A stretch of 64,000 nt of DNA from BCD1 sp942492125 (GTDB lineage Bacteria; Bacteroidota; Bacteroidia; Chitinophagales; Saprospiraceae): contig CALODM010000031.1 of the NCBI GenBank assembly GCA_942492125.1, positions 372,001-436,000 on the forward strand. Direction: 5' to 3'. The notes under the pieces were generated by a model. The model saw only the letters and a list, made by a program, of their open reading frames with translations, made no database searches and was not told the DNA's origin. The translations under genes were made by a program, and so were the position numbers. Positions within the stretch are counted from its first letter, which is position 1. Each line of letters opens with the position of its first letter. Positions 27,194-36,788 of the stretch are shown one piece after another.

Positions 27194-30100
27194 CTAATTT
27201 AAAACCTGGTAATTTTCCAACCAGTTTTCAATATTGGGTTTGACTACATTATTTAATGTAAAAATGTTTTTATTGACTTCTTCCACTATTTCGGCATTCA
27301 GTAGTTCCTTCAAAAAGCTATCTATTTCAATCATATCCTCTCCAAACAAAGCTGACAATTTTGCTTTTGTCAGGTTTTTATTGAGGACGAACTGGTAGAG
27401 CACCCATTTCCATTGGGCTTCGTTTACTTTTAGTATTTCGAGCGTAGGCAATTCTTTTATAATAATTTTGTTCTCGGAAACCGTCTCAATTTGCCTTAAC
27501 CAAATTTGCAGGCCAAGGCCAACATTACCATTACTTTCCGCATAAATTTTATTTATCAGGTGTTTGAAATGTTTGCCTTCAAACCTGTTTTCTTCTCCCC
27601 GAAATTCCATATCCAAGCCACCTATTTTATGCCTCTCCAATATAATGGCCTGTAAAGCCTCTTTAGTAACAGGAAATAAGGTAATGGTTGATGTCACCAC
27701 TTTTTTAATAGCCCTTTGCTTGCTCAAGGCCATCAGTGCATGTAAATTAACATTGAGAATAAAGGTAAGTCTCTGGTGATATTTTTCAATCAATTCAATC
27801 AATAGAGACAAGGCATCCTGCTCTGATTTTCGATCCCACCAGACTTCAATATCATTGAACACAAGAACAGAACCCTTTGGCAAAGCAGAAAGGCATTGCT
27901 CCGCAGCACCCTTTTGTTTTGTTGCAGTGGCTATGGTTTTATTAAACTCAGTGACCGTCCCTTGTTTTCCAAAGGAATCGATTTTAAAAACCTTTCCTTT
28001 AAATTTGACATCCGCGATATATTCTGAAAAATGGGTTTTTCCGGAGGCACTTTTTCCTGCGACCAGGATCGCACCATTCCTGTTTTCCGAAAGTGCTTTA
28101 TCCAGCTGTGCCAGTTCTCTGTGCCTGCCAATATAATCATACTGCACAGGTAGTTGTTTCCCTTGAAAGAGCTGTTTATAATAAAAAGGCAATGCTTTCA
28201 GAACAGCCTTATCGGGATATATGGCGTGCACGAAATTAAGCCCCAGTTCAATGTTGCTCTTTACTTCATATTTCGATTCAAAAACAGAAACAGTAGATTC
28301 ATGCTGCTTGGCAGACAGGATGCTCCCCATATCCTCATACCACCCTGATAATGTTGTCTTGACTTGTTCGCTGAACTTTGTAAAGCCTTTTTTGCGTTTG
28401 GACACACTTATATATCTACTCCAATTATCAGCATGTTCAACCAGATAATGGGTGTCGAGTTCCATTTGCAGGTTATACTCTATCGTTCGCATTTTTTCAT
28501 TAAATCGCTGTCTTGCAATCTGAAATAATTCATTTTCTTCCGCAAACCTGGCCTGCATTTTTTCCAGTAATTCACCAATCTCTTTACGCTCTTTGGTTTC
28601 AGATAAAGAATATTTCAACAGGTTGATTCTATTGGTCTGGTTAAAATAGCTATTCGAAACGTCCCTCAAATAGTGTTCTAAATGCTCATGAACAGCTCCA
28701 ATCAATTTTGACTCGATGATGAAATCTGCAATTTTCGGCAAATCCAGGGTAATGGGCAGCATCCCTTCCAACTGCAATGTCTCAAAGTCTTCCATCAAGG
28801 CCTGACTCATCAGGACTGCATCCTCCTCAAAAAGCTTCGAAATGGGCTTGATGGGTGTTTTCAAATTTTGCATAAATGTTTCTGCCTCCACAAAAATATT
28901 TTCGTCGATCTGAAATTTGTCCAAGGATTGGATACCGCTACCGGTTTCATATTCCTCCTTAATGGTCTGAATAATGGCTAAATCCGACGAAAATTGTGCT
29001 TCAACACGTTGATCTACGCCTTCTTTCAGTGCTAACAGCAAACTTTCCAACCCTTTATTGACCAACAGGTTTGACTCTGCCAGCTTTAGATCAGTTTCAA
29101 TAGAAGTATGAATAACATCCTGGTTCCTGTACCAGTTATCCGGAAAGAACCAAAGTACTTCATCGTTGTTTTTGGCTTGCTTTTTACGGAATTCCTTCTT
29201 CAAAAGGGATAATTCCCTTCCAAAGTCCGGTTGTTGAATCAGACCGACTAATTCATTACAAAAATATCGACTGGCTGTACGTAACTGCAAGTTGATTTGC
29301 TCGGAAAGATTTTGAAAAAAGGCGCTTTGTTCTTTGATGGAATGTTTCATTTCTGTTAACATCTCCAAAATTTCGGCTTTCCTGTTTTGTTTGTTTTCAT
29401 GTAAGCCATTCAATTCGAACAAAGCATAAATTTTCGCAATCAGGTCCTCGCTTGTTTTGAACAGATGCTCAAAGCACCTTTGGCCAAAATCAACATAGAT
29501 ATCCCGAATAAAGGGGAGCATTGTCTGGTATTTGAGCAAGCCTCCGACTTTTTTGTATTTAATGAATGTATTTTTACCGTTTACTTCTATCTTCAACCGG
29601 GCAGGCATCTCCGCAAATAAGGTCTCAATGGCCTCCAGGTATTGATGATTGTCTTCCGCAAAAATCTCGTGGAGAATTGGCAACTCTTCGTTCCTGATGA
29701 GCTGGAATTTGTTATGAACCTGCTGTAAAAAGACCGCAAAATGTTGGTGAATATTATTTGGGGAGACACCAATTGATTCCAGCTTTTTTAATTCATACAA
29801 GATCAATTGATAAAGCCCGGAATACTTTTCTTCAATCGGATGAATGGTATTTTCAATAAAAGAGGCTGTTGCTGTTTCAAAGCCTTTTTCAAATTTTTCA
29901 ATTTCCTTTTCTAAGGCCGACTCCGAAACCGGAGTTGGTGTCGGTAACAGACTGGTATCGTCAAGCGCAGCAGGAGGAACGGCATCATCTGTTGAAATAA
30001 AATTCACATCATCAAACTGGGACGAAGCTTTTACCAATAATGTGGTACCGATAGTTCCCACCAAATCATTGGAGGAGGAAACGAAATTCTCAACATCATC

Positions 30101-32158
30101 TTTTTTTATAGCCGGGATACCCACCAGGACGAGATCCGTATCGATAGAATAAACTTTCATCAGTTCATAAATAGTGCGTTTTTCTATTGCATTACCAATT
30201 ACTTTAACCGAAGCCACGACCCTGGTTTCTTCGAGCAGTTTATTTATTTTTTTTTCGATAATTTTTTTGTGACTATTCGTTTCATCTACCAGGACAATCC
30301 GGATTCGGGCATTGCGCCAAAGCTCTGAAGCAATTAAAAATTTGGCTACGTTCAACATCAATTCTGCATTGCTGCCAACACCACGCCACCACAAGTCGAT
30401 TTGTGCGTACTTCCTGAACCCAAAGCGTTCGTCATAATCCAAATAGAGCACATTGTAATCGAGATCGATGAGTTTTTGGGTCATTTGGGCAAACCAAATC
30501 GGATCCTTGGTATTTTTGGCCCATCCCATCAGAATGGTATTGGGCTCAATCCCTGAAAAGCCAAACGTAGACGCAATGGACTCGATGCCTTTGAATACAT
30601 TTTTGACCTCAATCCGCCGACCAAAAACACCATACTTTTTTAATATATCGTCGCTTACGCTTTGTTTATGTTTGGGAAATAAAACTGCTGCTTCCTGATT
30701 TTCATATAAATCAAAATTGGTTACTATGCCACGATTACCAACGAGTTCTTTACTAAACTCCAGCAAGTAGGGACGATGATTGGTGCCTCCGCTAAACAAT
30801 AATACATTCGGCTTCCAATTTCTTTTGTGATCGGTCTTATCATCCATTCGACGCAAACCGGTCTTAACAACCGATGACCATACGCTATGCCAAATATCTC
30901 CGGAACCGAGTGCCAATTCTCTTTTCGCCAGCCAAAAATAGATTCCGCCAATCACTAAAAAAGCAACAAGCATCGCCACCATATCCAATCTAAACATCAC
31001 GATGAAGGTGGCCACAAACCCGACAAGGCCAAACCATCTTTTGACTTTAAATGTTGGATTAAAATCGGTGCTCGCCCAACTTTCCAAAAAGAAGGAAAGG
31101 TTGATGAAACCGTAGGCGGTCAAATAAAACATGGAACAAACACGGGCAATCGTATCCAGTTCACCGATCAAAATACCCGACTGGGCAATGATTACCGTAA
31201 GAATCAGGGCATTGCGCGGTTCATTGGCTTTACCAATTCCCCTAGCAAAAAATTTAGGCGTTATCTTGTCCACCGACATGGCCTGTAATATTCTCGGTCC
31301 GCCAAGAATTCCGCCAAGAGCAGACGACAGGGTTGCTCCCCAGATACCTGCTACTACTGCAGGAGCAAACAATGCCAGCTTCAGCAAAATATTATTATCG
31401 GTCTTTAATACTTCTGAATCAACCGAGAAAAAAATAAAGGTGGCCAATCCCACATAAACCGCAAACCCGACTGCTATGGCCCACAAGGTTCCCACAGGTA
31501 TTGCTTTTTTGGGGTTTTGCAAATCCCCAGACATAGCTATTCCAGCCGTAAATCCGGTGACTGCCGGGAAGAAGACTGCAAATACAGCCTCCATGGATAC
31601 GCTCCCTTCTGTACTGAAAAATGGCAATGACTGCGGAGTATCCGGTGATGTGCCAAAGAAGATAGATATCAAAGAAATACCAATCGCTGCCAGAATAAAA
31701 AACTGGGCCTTCAGAGCAAGGGAAGTACTGATAAAAGCTAAAATCGTGAGCGACAGCAGTGCCAGAGAACCACCAATGCGCAGCCCGTTAATATCCGTCT
31801 GCAACCCTAAATAAGCATTGAAACTTTCGGCGAACCCAATCAGGTACAACGCTATGCTCAATGCCGTTCCGGCAAATAAGGTCACACCTATCGCCCCACC
31901 GATGGGAAGGCCAAGGCTTCTTGATAAAACATAATAAACCCCGCCCGCACCAACTTTTTTATCCGTCGCAATGGAGGAAATACTTAAACCTGTTGTGATT
32001 GAAATAACGTGAGCGACAACAATTATGAGTATTGTTCCTATTAAACCCGAATTACCGACAACCCAACCCAGTCGCATGTACATTATCACCCCTAAAATGG
32101 TCAAAAGGGAGGGTGTAAATACACCGGCAAAAGCTCCGAATTTTTTCTGACTTGCCAT
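27194..32158 (-). CDS. SLC12-type (cation-chloride cotransporter-like) permease fused to helical region and P-loop ATPase
   Basis: 1654 residues from the ATG at 32158 (MASQKKFGAFAGVFTPSLL); the upstream ATG at 32242 adds an unlikely leader. Residues 1 to about 425 form an APC-superfamily transporter with the SLC12 opening TPSLLTILGVIMYMRLGWVVG and the MSGDLQNPKKAIPVGTLWA motif. About 444-730 resembles the cytosolic SLC12 C-domain (WKPNVLLFSGG, ILMGWAKN, DLVLVGIPA). A Thr/Pro-rich linker near 735 leads into a long charged helical region to about 1330. Then comes an ATPase: Walker A GKSASGKT near 1368-1375, a Walker B-like VLVFNDIEVWW near 1430, and a C-terminal winged-helix-like end. Such a fusion is unusual. 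A K/Na/Cl transporter controlled by an ATPase module is the simplest reading. Confidence 0.82.
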   Translation of the reverse strand: MASQKKFGAFAGVFTPSLLTILGVIMYMRLGWVVGNSGLIGTILIIVVAHVISITTGLSISSIATDKKVGAGGVYYVLSRSLGLPIGGAIGVTLFAGTALSIALYLIGFAESFNAYLGLQTDINGLRIGGSLALLSLTILAFISTSLALKAQFFILAAIGISLISIFFGTSPDTPQSLPFFSTEGSVSMEAVFAVFFPAVTGFTAGIAMSGDLQNPKKAIPVGTLWAIAVGFAVYVGLATFIFFSVDSEVLKTDNNILLKLALFAPAVVAGIWGATLSSALGGILGGPRILQAMSVDKITPKFFARGIGKANEPRNALILTVIIAQSGILIGELDTIARVCSMFYLTAYGFINLSFFLESWASTDFNPTFKVKRWFGLVGFVATFIVMFRLDMVAMLVAFLVIGGIYFWLAKRELALGSGDIWHSVWSSVVKTGLRRMDDKTDHKRNWKPNVLLFSGGTNHRPYLLEFSKELVGNRGIVTNFDLYENQEAAVLFPKHKQSVSDDILKKYGVFGRRIEVKNVFKGIESIASTFGFSGIEPNTILMGWAKNTKDPIWFAQMTQKLIDLDYNVLYLDYDERFGFRKYAQIDLWWRGVGSNAELMLNVAKFLIASELWRNARIRIVLVDETNSHKKIIEKKINKLLEETRVVASVKVIGNAIEKRTIYELMKVYSIDTDLVLVGIPAIKKDDVENFVSSSNDLVGTIGTTLLVKASSQFDDVNFISTDDAVPPAALDDTSLLPTPTPVSESALEKEIEKFEKGFETATASFIENTIHPIEEKYSGLYQLILYELKKLESIGVSPNNIHQHFAVFLQQVHNKFQLIRNEELPILHEIFAEDNHQYLEAIETLFAEMPARLKIEVNGKNTFIKYKKVGGLLKYQTMLPFIRDIYVDFGQRCFEHLFKTSEDLIAKIYALFELNGLHENKQNRKAEILEMLTEMKHSIKEQSAFFQNLSEQINLQLRTASRYFCNELVGLIQQPDFGRELSLLKKEFRKKQAKNNDEVLWFFPDNWYRNQDVIHTSIETDLKLAESNLLVNKGLESLLLALKEGVDQRVEAQFSSDLAIIQTIKEEYETGSGIQSLDKFQIDENIFVEAETFMQNLKTPIKPISKLFEEDAVLMSQALMEDFETLQLEGMLPITLDLPKIADFIIESKLIGAVHEHLEHYLRDVSNSYFNQTNRINLLKYSLSETKERKEIGELLEKMQARFAEENELFQIARQRFNEKMRTIEYNLQMELDTHYLVEHADNWSRYISVSKRKKGFTKFSEQVKTTLSGWYEDMGSILSAKQHESTVSVFESKYEVKSNIELGLNFVHAIYPDKAVLKALPFYYKQLFQGKQLPVQYDYIGRHRELAQLDKALSENRNGAILVAGKSASGKTHFSEYIADVKFKGKVFKIDSFGKQGTVTEFNKTIATATKQKGAAEQCLSALPKGSVLVFNDIEVWWDRKSEQDALSLLIELIEKYHQRLTFILNVNLHALMALSKQRAIKKVVTSTITLFPVTKEALQAIILERHKIGGLDMEFRGEENRFEGKHFKHLINKIYAESNGNVGLGLQIWLRQIETVSENKIIIKELPTLEILKVNEAQWKWVLYQFVLNKNLTKAKLSALFGEDMIEIDSFLKELLNAEIVEEVNKNIFTLNNVVKPNIENWLENYQVLN

Positions 32159-32369
32159 TAAAGTAATATTTTGGATTCCTCTGAAAATGAGGTAAATTAT
32201 GGTGTTTCTTCCTGTTCTCCTTTTAAACAGTAAATAAAGCAAAAAAAATCAGAAAACCAATTTGGGAAGGACTTGTTCCTAAATAAGCATTACAGTCTAA
32301 GAAATTGATTAACTATGCAGCTGTGAAAAGAGTGGATTTTTTGTAATTGTTTTAAAAAATAACGGCTTA

Positions 32370-33620
32370 ATGAAAGTAAGCATCGTAACGATCGGAGATG
32401 AAATTCTCATCGGTCAAATTATTGATACGAATTCTGCCTGGATGGCCCAACAACTTAACATGGCCGGCGCTAAAGTCGTCAAAATCATCACTTCCGGCGA
32501 TGCACACCAGGAGATCATTGAAAGTATCCGTCAAGCCCGGGAAGTAGCAGATGTAGTCCTGATCACCGGCGGTCTGGGACCTACCAAAGATGATATCACC
32601 AAGATAGCCTTAGCCGATTATATGAATGTGGAAATGGTCTTCAGCCAGTCAACCTATGACCATATCACCGGCTTGGTCAAAAAATACGGAATCAACCCAA
32701 CGGAAGGGCATAAAATGCAGAGTATGCTGCCTGCCAATACTGTGCTGCTGGAGAACAAAATGGGGACGGCCCCAGGCATGTGGTTCGACCTTGAGGATAC
32801 CGTGTTGATTTCCATGCCCGGCGTTCCTTATGAAATGCAGTACCTCATGGAAAACGAAGTAATCCCCAGACTGGTAAAACGCTTCCAGGTCTATCCCATC
32901 ATCCACCGAACCATCCGAACGGCCGGCATCGGAGAATCTGTGTTGGCGGATAAAATAAGTCACATTGAAGAGACTTTACCCGACTTCATAAAACTGGCTT
33001 TTTTACCCAGTAAGGCAACGGTAAGAGTTCGCCTGAGTGCCAGGGCTGAAAATGGGGAAGATGTCCAAAAAGCAGTTGATGAAGGTGTTGAAAAGATCGT
33101 TGAAGAACTTTCGGAATTTGTTTTTGGGTATGAAAAAGAGACCCTTGCAGAAGTTGTCCTGAAACGTTGCCGGGAACGAAGGATAACCTTATCTACAGCC
33201 GAAAGCTGTACCGGAGGGTTTGTCTCTCACCTGCTCACGACCATTCCCGGGTCTTCAGAAGTATTCCTGGGCGGTATTGTTTCCTATAGCAATGAGCTCA
33301 AAATGAATTTGCTCGGCGTTCAATCCCAAACACTGGAGCAACATGGAGCCGTCAGTGAAGCCACAGTGATCGAAATGGCCAAGGGGGCTCTTAAAGCCAT
33401 GAATACGGATATCGCTGTTTCTATTTCGGGCATTGCCGGCCCCGGTGGTGGCAAACCCGATAAACCTGTAGGTACGGTCTGGGTTTGTGTTTGCAATGAA
33501 AACGATATCTTTACCCGTAAATTGCAATTGTCCAAAGACCGGTTGAAAAATATTGAATATTCCGCGAATATCGCGCTTACGGCCGTTTGGAGATTTGTAA
33601 TGAAACATTATCAGGTTTAA
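32370..33620 (+). CDS. cinA: CinA-family protein (nicotinamide mononucleotide deamidase/ADP-ribose pyrophosphatase type)
   Basis: 416 residues, normal for full-length CinA. The N-terminal MoaB/COG1058 domain covers about 1-170 (VTIGDEILIGQIIDTNSAWMA, ITGGLGPTKDDITK, MPGVPYEM). The C-terminal CinA domain covers about 255-416 with TAESCTGGF and the SISGIAGPGGGKPDKPVGTVWV region. The family cleaves the pyrophosphate of ADP-ribose and deamidates NMN, recycling pyridine nucleotides; the name comes from competence-induced co-transcription with recA in other bacteria. It is followed 12 bp later by pssA. Confidence 0.95.
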   Translation: MKVSIVTIGDEILIGQIIDTNSAWMAQQLNMAGAKVVKIITSGDAHQEIIESIRQAREVADVVLITGGLGPTKDDITKIALADYMNVEMVFSQSTYDHITGLVKKYGINPTEGHKMQSMLPANTVLLENKMGTAPGMWFDLEDTVLISMPGVPYEMQYLMENEVIPRLVKRFQVYPIIHRTIRTAGIGESVLADKISHIEETLPDFIKLAFLPSKATVRVRLSARAENGEDVQKAVDEGVEKIVEELSEFVFGYEKETLAEVVLKRCRERRITLSTAESCTGGFVSHLLTTIPGSSEVFLGGIVSYSNELKMNLLGVQSQTLEQHGAVSEATVIEMAKGALKAMNTDIAVSISGIAGPGGGKPDKPVGTVWVCVCNENDIFTRKLQLSKDRLKNIEYSANIALTAVWRFVMKHYQV

Positions 33621-33632
33621 GTCACACTATTC

Positions 33633-34352
33633 ATGAAAAAACATATTCCTAATGCCATCACATTAATCAACCTCTTTCTGGGGAGTGCCACCGTGATCGC
33701 AGTGATTGATGCACAATTTATGACTGCTTTTTACCTGTTGTTCTTTGCCGGAATTGCTGATTGGATGGATGGTGGTGCGGCACGTATGTTGAAGGTTAGT
33801 TCAACCATTGGCAAAGAGCTTGATTCCCTGGCAGATATGGTTTCTTTTGGTGTAGTTCCGGGAGTGATTCTTTATGTATTATTGCTTTTTGGCTTGGAAG
33901 GCCATACCGAAATAAGCTTTTCATGGGCTGCAACACCAGCTTTTTTGCTGACTGTATTTTCAGGGTTGAGACTGGCCAGGTTTAATCTTGATGAACGGCA
34001 AACGGATAGTTTTATCGGTATCGCCACACCGGCTGTTACGGTCTTTATGGCAGGTTTAATGCTAACTTATCATTTCGATTATTTCGGCCTTCGTTCCCTG
34101 GTCACCAATCAGTGGTTTTTATATATTGTGATCGCCTTGTTCAGTTGGCTGTTGAATGCCGAAATTCCGATGTTTAGTTTTAAGTTTAAATCTTTTAAGT
34201 GGGCAGGCAATGAAATTCAGTTTACCTTTATAGCTGTCTCATTGATATTGCTCTTTTTTTTAAAGGGAGCGGCTTTTAGTGTGAATGTTTTGCTCTATAT
34301 TCTGATCAACCTGGGCATGTATTTTTGGGAATTGAGCAAGAAGGCAACCTAA
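33633..34352 (+). CDS. pssA: CDP-diacylglycerol-serine O-phosphatidyltransferase
   Basis: 239-residue integral membrane enzyme making phosphatidylserine from CDP-diacylglycerol and L-serine, the precursor of phosphatidylethanolamine. The CDP-alcohol phosphotransferase motif is complete: DGGAAR-x8-G-x3-D-x3-D, read from DWMDGGAARML through GKELDSLAD (residues about 45-69). About seven hydrophobic segments follow, and length fits the type II PssA family. It lies 12 bp downstream of cinA and 153 bp before rsmI. A decarboxylase-related protein is at 51484, but that one looks more PsiD-like than the canonical partner. Confidence 0.94.
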   Translation: MKKHIPNAITLINLFLGSATVIAVIDAQFMTAFYLLFFAGIADWMDGGAARMLKVSSTIGKELDSLADMVSFGVVPGVILYVLLLFGLEGHTEISFSWAATPAFLLTVFSGLRLARFNLDERQTDSFIGIATPAVTVFMAGLMLTYHFDYFGLRSLVTNQWFLYIVIALFSWLLNAEIPMFSFKFKSFKWAGNEIQFTFIAVSLILLFFLKGAAFSVNVLLYILINLGMYFWELSKKAT

Positions 34353-34505
34353 CCATTGATAAAAAAAGAACGAAGGAGGTAACTTCCATGTGTTGTTTAC
34401 ATCCTGAAAAAATATTGCTTAAATCCTTAATCAGGATTACTTGTTCAAATTTAATCACGAACAAGGGGTCCTGAATTTTGAATAAAGATTTTCAATAAAT
34501 TCATC

Positions 34506-35177
34506 ATGCTCCACATCATACCCACACCTATCGGCAACCTCGAAGACATCACTTTACGAGCCATACGGATGTTAAAAGAAGCAGATATCATCCTGGCTGA
34601 AGATACACGTGTCACCCGAAAACTATTGTCGCATTATGAGATTGAGACGCCGCTGCGTTCCTACCATGCGCACAATGAACACAAGATCACCCAGGGGCTT
34701 GTTGACCAGTTAAAATCAGAAGACGTCAATATTGCCCTGGTATCGGATGCAGGTACTCCCGGCATATCCGATCCCGGTTTTTTATTGATCCGTGCCTGTG
34801 TCCAGGAAGGCATCAAAGTAGAATGTCTGCCGGGGGCAACGGCATTTGTTCCGGCATTGGTAGCCTCGGGAATTCCCTGTGATAAATTTCATTATGAAGG
34901 TTTTTTGCCGCACAAAAAAGGACGCCAGACCCGGCTGATTTATCTGGCATCCCTAGAGCACACTTTTGTGTTGTACGAATCTCCCAACCGACTGGTAAAA
35001 TGCCTGACGCAATTGTCCGAATTTTGTGGTCCTGACAGGAAAGCAGCCGTGTGCCGGGAATTGAGTAAACTGCACGAAGAAGTGCGCACAAATACGCTGG
35101 AAAACCTGATCGCCTATTTTGGAGAACAGGAAAAAGTCAGGGGGGAGATCGCCATTGTAGTCGAAGGAAAAAGATAA
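34506..35177 (+). CDS. rsmI: 16S rRNA (cytidine1402-2'-O)-methyltransferase RsmI
   Basis: 223-residue SAM-dependent tetrapyrrole-methylase-fold enzyme that 2'-O-methylates C1402 in the decoding centre of 16S rRNA. Recognisable motifs: IIPTPIGNLEDITLRAIRML (residues 4-23), AEDTRVTRKLLSHY, SDAGTPGISDPG near 79-90 (SAM-binding loop), and PCDKFHYEGFLPHKKGRQ. It ends at EIAIVVEG as usual, without the extra C-terminal HTH found in some homologues. The ATG at 34506 gives the expected N-terminus. It is convergent with the VWA gene. Confidence 0.95.
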   Translation: MLHIIPTPIGNLEDITLRAIRMLKEADIILAEDTRVTRKLLSHYEIETPLRSYHAHNEHKITQGLVDQLKSEDVNIALVSDAGTPGISDPGFLLIRACVQEGIKVECLPGATAFVPALVASGIPCDKFHYEGFLPHKKGRQTRLIYLASLEHTFVLYESPNRLVKCLTQLSEFCGPDRKAAVCRELSKLHEEVRTNTLENLIAYFGEQEKVRGEIAIVVEGKR

Positions 35178-35284
35178 ACTTCCCGCAAATTACTGAGCAA
35201 AGTTGCGGTTATTCCCTTAATTTTTTCTGCGCTTATCTGCGGAATCTGCATGACGCAAAAAATACACTGCAAAAAAAAATCATA

Positions 35285-36712
35285 CTACCACTTCACCATT
35301 CGTTCTACCGTATCGCCATCTTTTAGTGTGATCGTAAACGTTTCCTGAGGGTCCCCGTCTACTTTAATTCCTTGCACGACCACCTGGTAAGTTCCCGGAC
35401 TCAGCAGGAACTTCCTGGGGTTGGAAGAAGCATCAGCATAGGTTCTTCTCGCTTCGACCGAATGCCCCCCTTGCGCAGCAAGAATATTCACAGAAGCGTC
35501 ACACAATACGCCATTTTTCATAGCTCCTACAGACAGTTCTGCACTTTGGAACTCATGCCTAAGCCTGGTCGTTTCTCCTGGTTTGACATGAATCCTGCCC
35601 AGGATACCTTTTGAAGAAGCTCCTTTAATATTCACTGACTGAACGATGACATCATAGACTCCGGGTGCCAGTTCTTTTTTGACAGGATTGCTGCCTTCAT
35701 GGGCATAACTTCTGGCTGCAGTAATCTCCCTGGTTTCTCCATACCTGCGGATCTTTATCGTGGCATCATGCAGGTCTCCCTGGCTGGTCACTTCTACGGT
35801 AAGGTGTCCTGAGGTAAAATCAAAAATTTGCTCATTGATTTCCGATTCATTAACCACAATACTTTCTTTTTTCATAACCGGAATCCCCCGCTGTCCGACG
35901 ACACTCACCTCCACGTCGTAAGTTCCTGCAGGTACATTGATCAGTGCAGGATTGGTTTCCGGGCTTTTGTAACTTCGGGTGCCGGTAATATCATCATTGG
36001 TTCCGGGCTTTAAAACCCGGATAGCACCATCAACCAAAACGCCGTTTCTTTTAACAAGTACAGATAATCGTCCTTTTGGAACATCTACGGTTATTTCAGT
36101 GGTTTTTTCCAGTGCATTAGCCAACTGGTCTTTATCAGAAGCATCGATATACAAACCGCCTCCTGCTCTGGCTGCACATTCAAGGGGAGCGCGATCGGCA
36201 TCACCAAGGTCAAAACCAACGATATGCATCACAAAATCAATGCCGCTCTCCTTGGCTTCTTTAACTACGTCACAGAGGACGCCTTCACAGGTTTCAATCC
36301 CATCTGTAATGAGAATGATGGTGGCAGATTCTCCGCTTTTTTTCAGCTTTCCAATGACAAATTTTGCCGATTGTGCCAGGGGTGTTTTTCCCAATGGATC
36401 GAGGGCTTTCATTTGTTTTTGAAAAGCCGACTTATCCGTATTCGTCATAGGGAGCAACTCCTGGATATCACCACAGGATCCTTTTTTGCGGTGTCCGTAG
36501 GCTACCAATCCTACTGGTTGGTTTTCTGCCATACCAGAGGTAAGGTCAACAAGTACTTCCCGGGCAAGGGAAATTTTGTAGTCTTCGCCAATTTTCTGCC
36601 ACATAGAGCCGCTGGCATCGGTAATAAAAATGATGGGTTTGGGGCTATCCGGCTGCCCAAATACAAAACAAGCGGACAATAGCAGGACTAAGGTTAGTAA
36701 TAAGTTTTTCAT
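35285..36712 (-). CDS. VWA domain protein with three tandem beta repeats, exported
   Basis: 475 residues. The N-terminus (MKNLLLTLVLLLSAC) is either a lipoprotein signal (Cys15) or an ordinary signal peptide. The von Willebrand A domain (about 25-205) has the MIDAS motif DASGS at 32-36 and the later ILITDGIETCEG. After it come three similar modules of roughly 85-90 residues (about 212-300, 300-390, 390-475). Each opens with a strand such as GRLSVLVKRNGV, LTVEVTSQGD or AELSVGAMKNGV, and contains an R-[ST]-Y...SNP-type segment and a PGTYDV/PGVYDV/PGTYQV strand. Metal-dependent ligand or surface binding is likely. No MoxR ATPase is adjacent, so it is not a typical Bat operon member. Confidence 0.85.
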   Translation of the reverse strand: MKNLLLTLVLLLSACFVFGQPDSPKPIIFITDASGSMWQKIGEDYKISLAREVLVDLTSGMAENQPVGLVAYGHRKKGSCGDIQELLPMTNTDKSAFQKQMKALDPLGKTPLAQSAKFVIGKLKKSGESATIILITDGIETCEGVLCDVVKEAKESGIDFVMHIVGFDLGDADRAPLECAARAGGGLYIDASDKDQLANALEKTTEITVDVPKGRLSVLVKRNGVLVDGAIRVLKPGTNDDITGTRSYKSPETNPALINVPAGTYDVEVSVVGQRGIPVMKKESIVVNESEINEQIFDFTSGHLTVEVTSQGDLHDATIKIRRYGETREITAARSYAHEGSNPVKKELAPGVYDVIVQSVNIKGASSKGILGRIHVKPGETTRLRHEFQSAELSVGAMKNGVLCDASVNILAAQGGHSVEARRTYADASSNPRKFLLSPGTYQVVVQGIKVDGDPQETFTITLKDGDTVERMVKW

Positions 36713-36788
36713 GGTGGTTATTGTAGTTTAGTGAATGGCTTGGGGGAACATAAAGGTAATTCACGGAATTACTCAGTATTTATGACCT

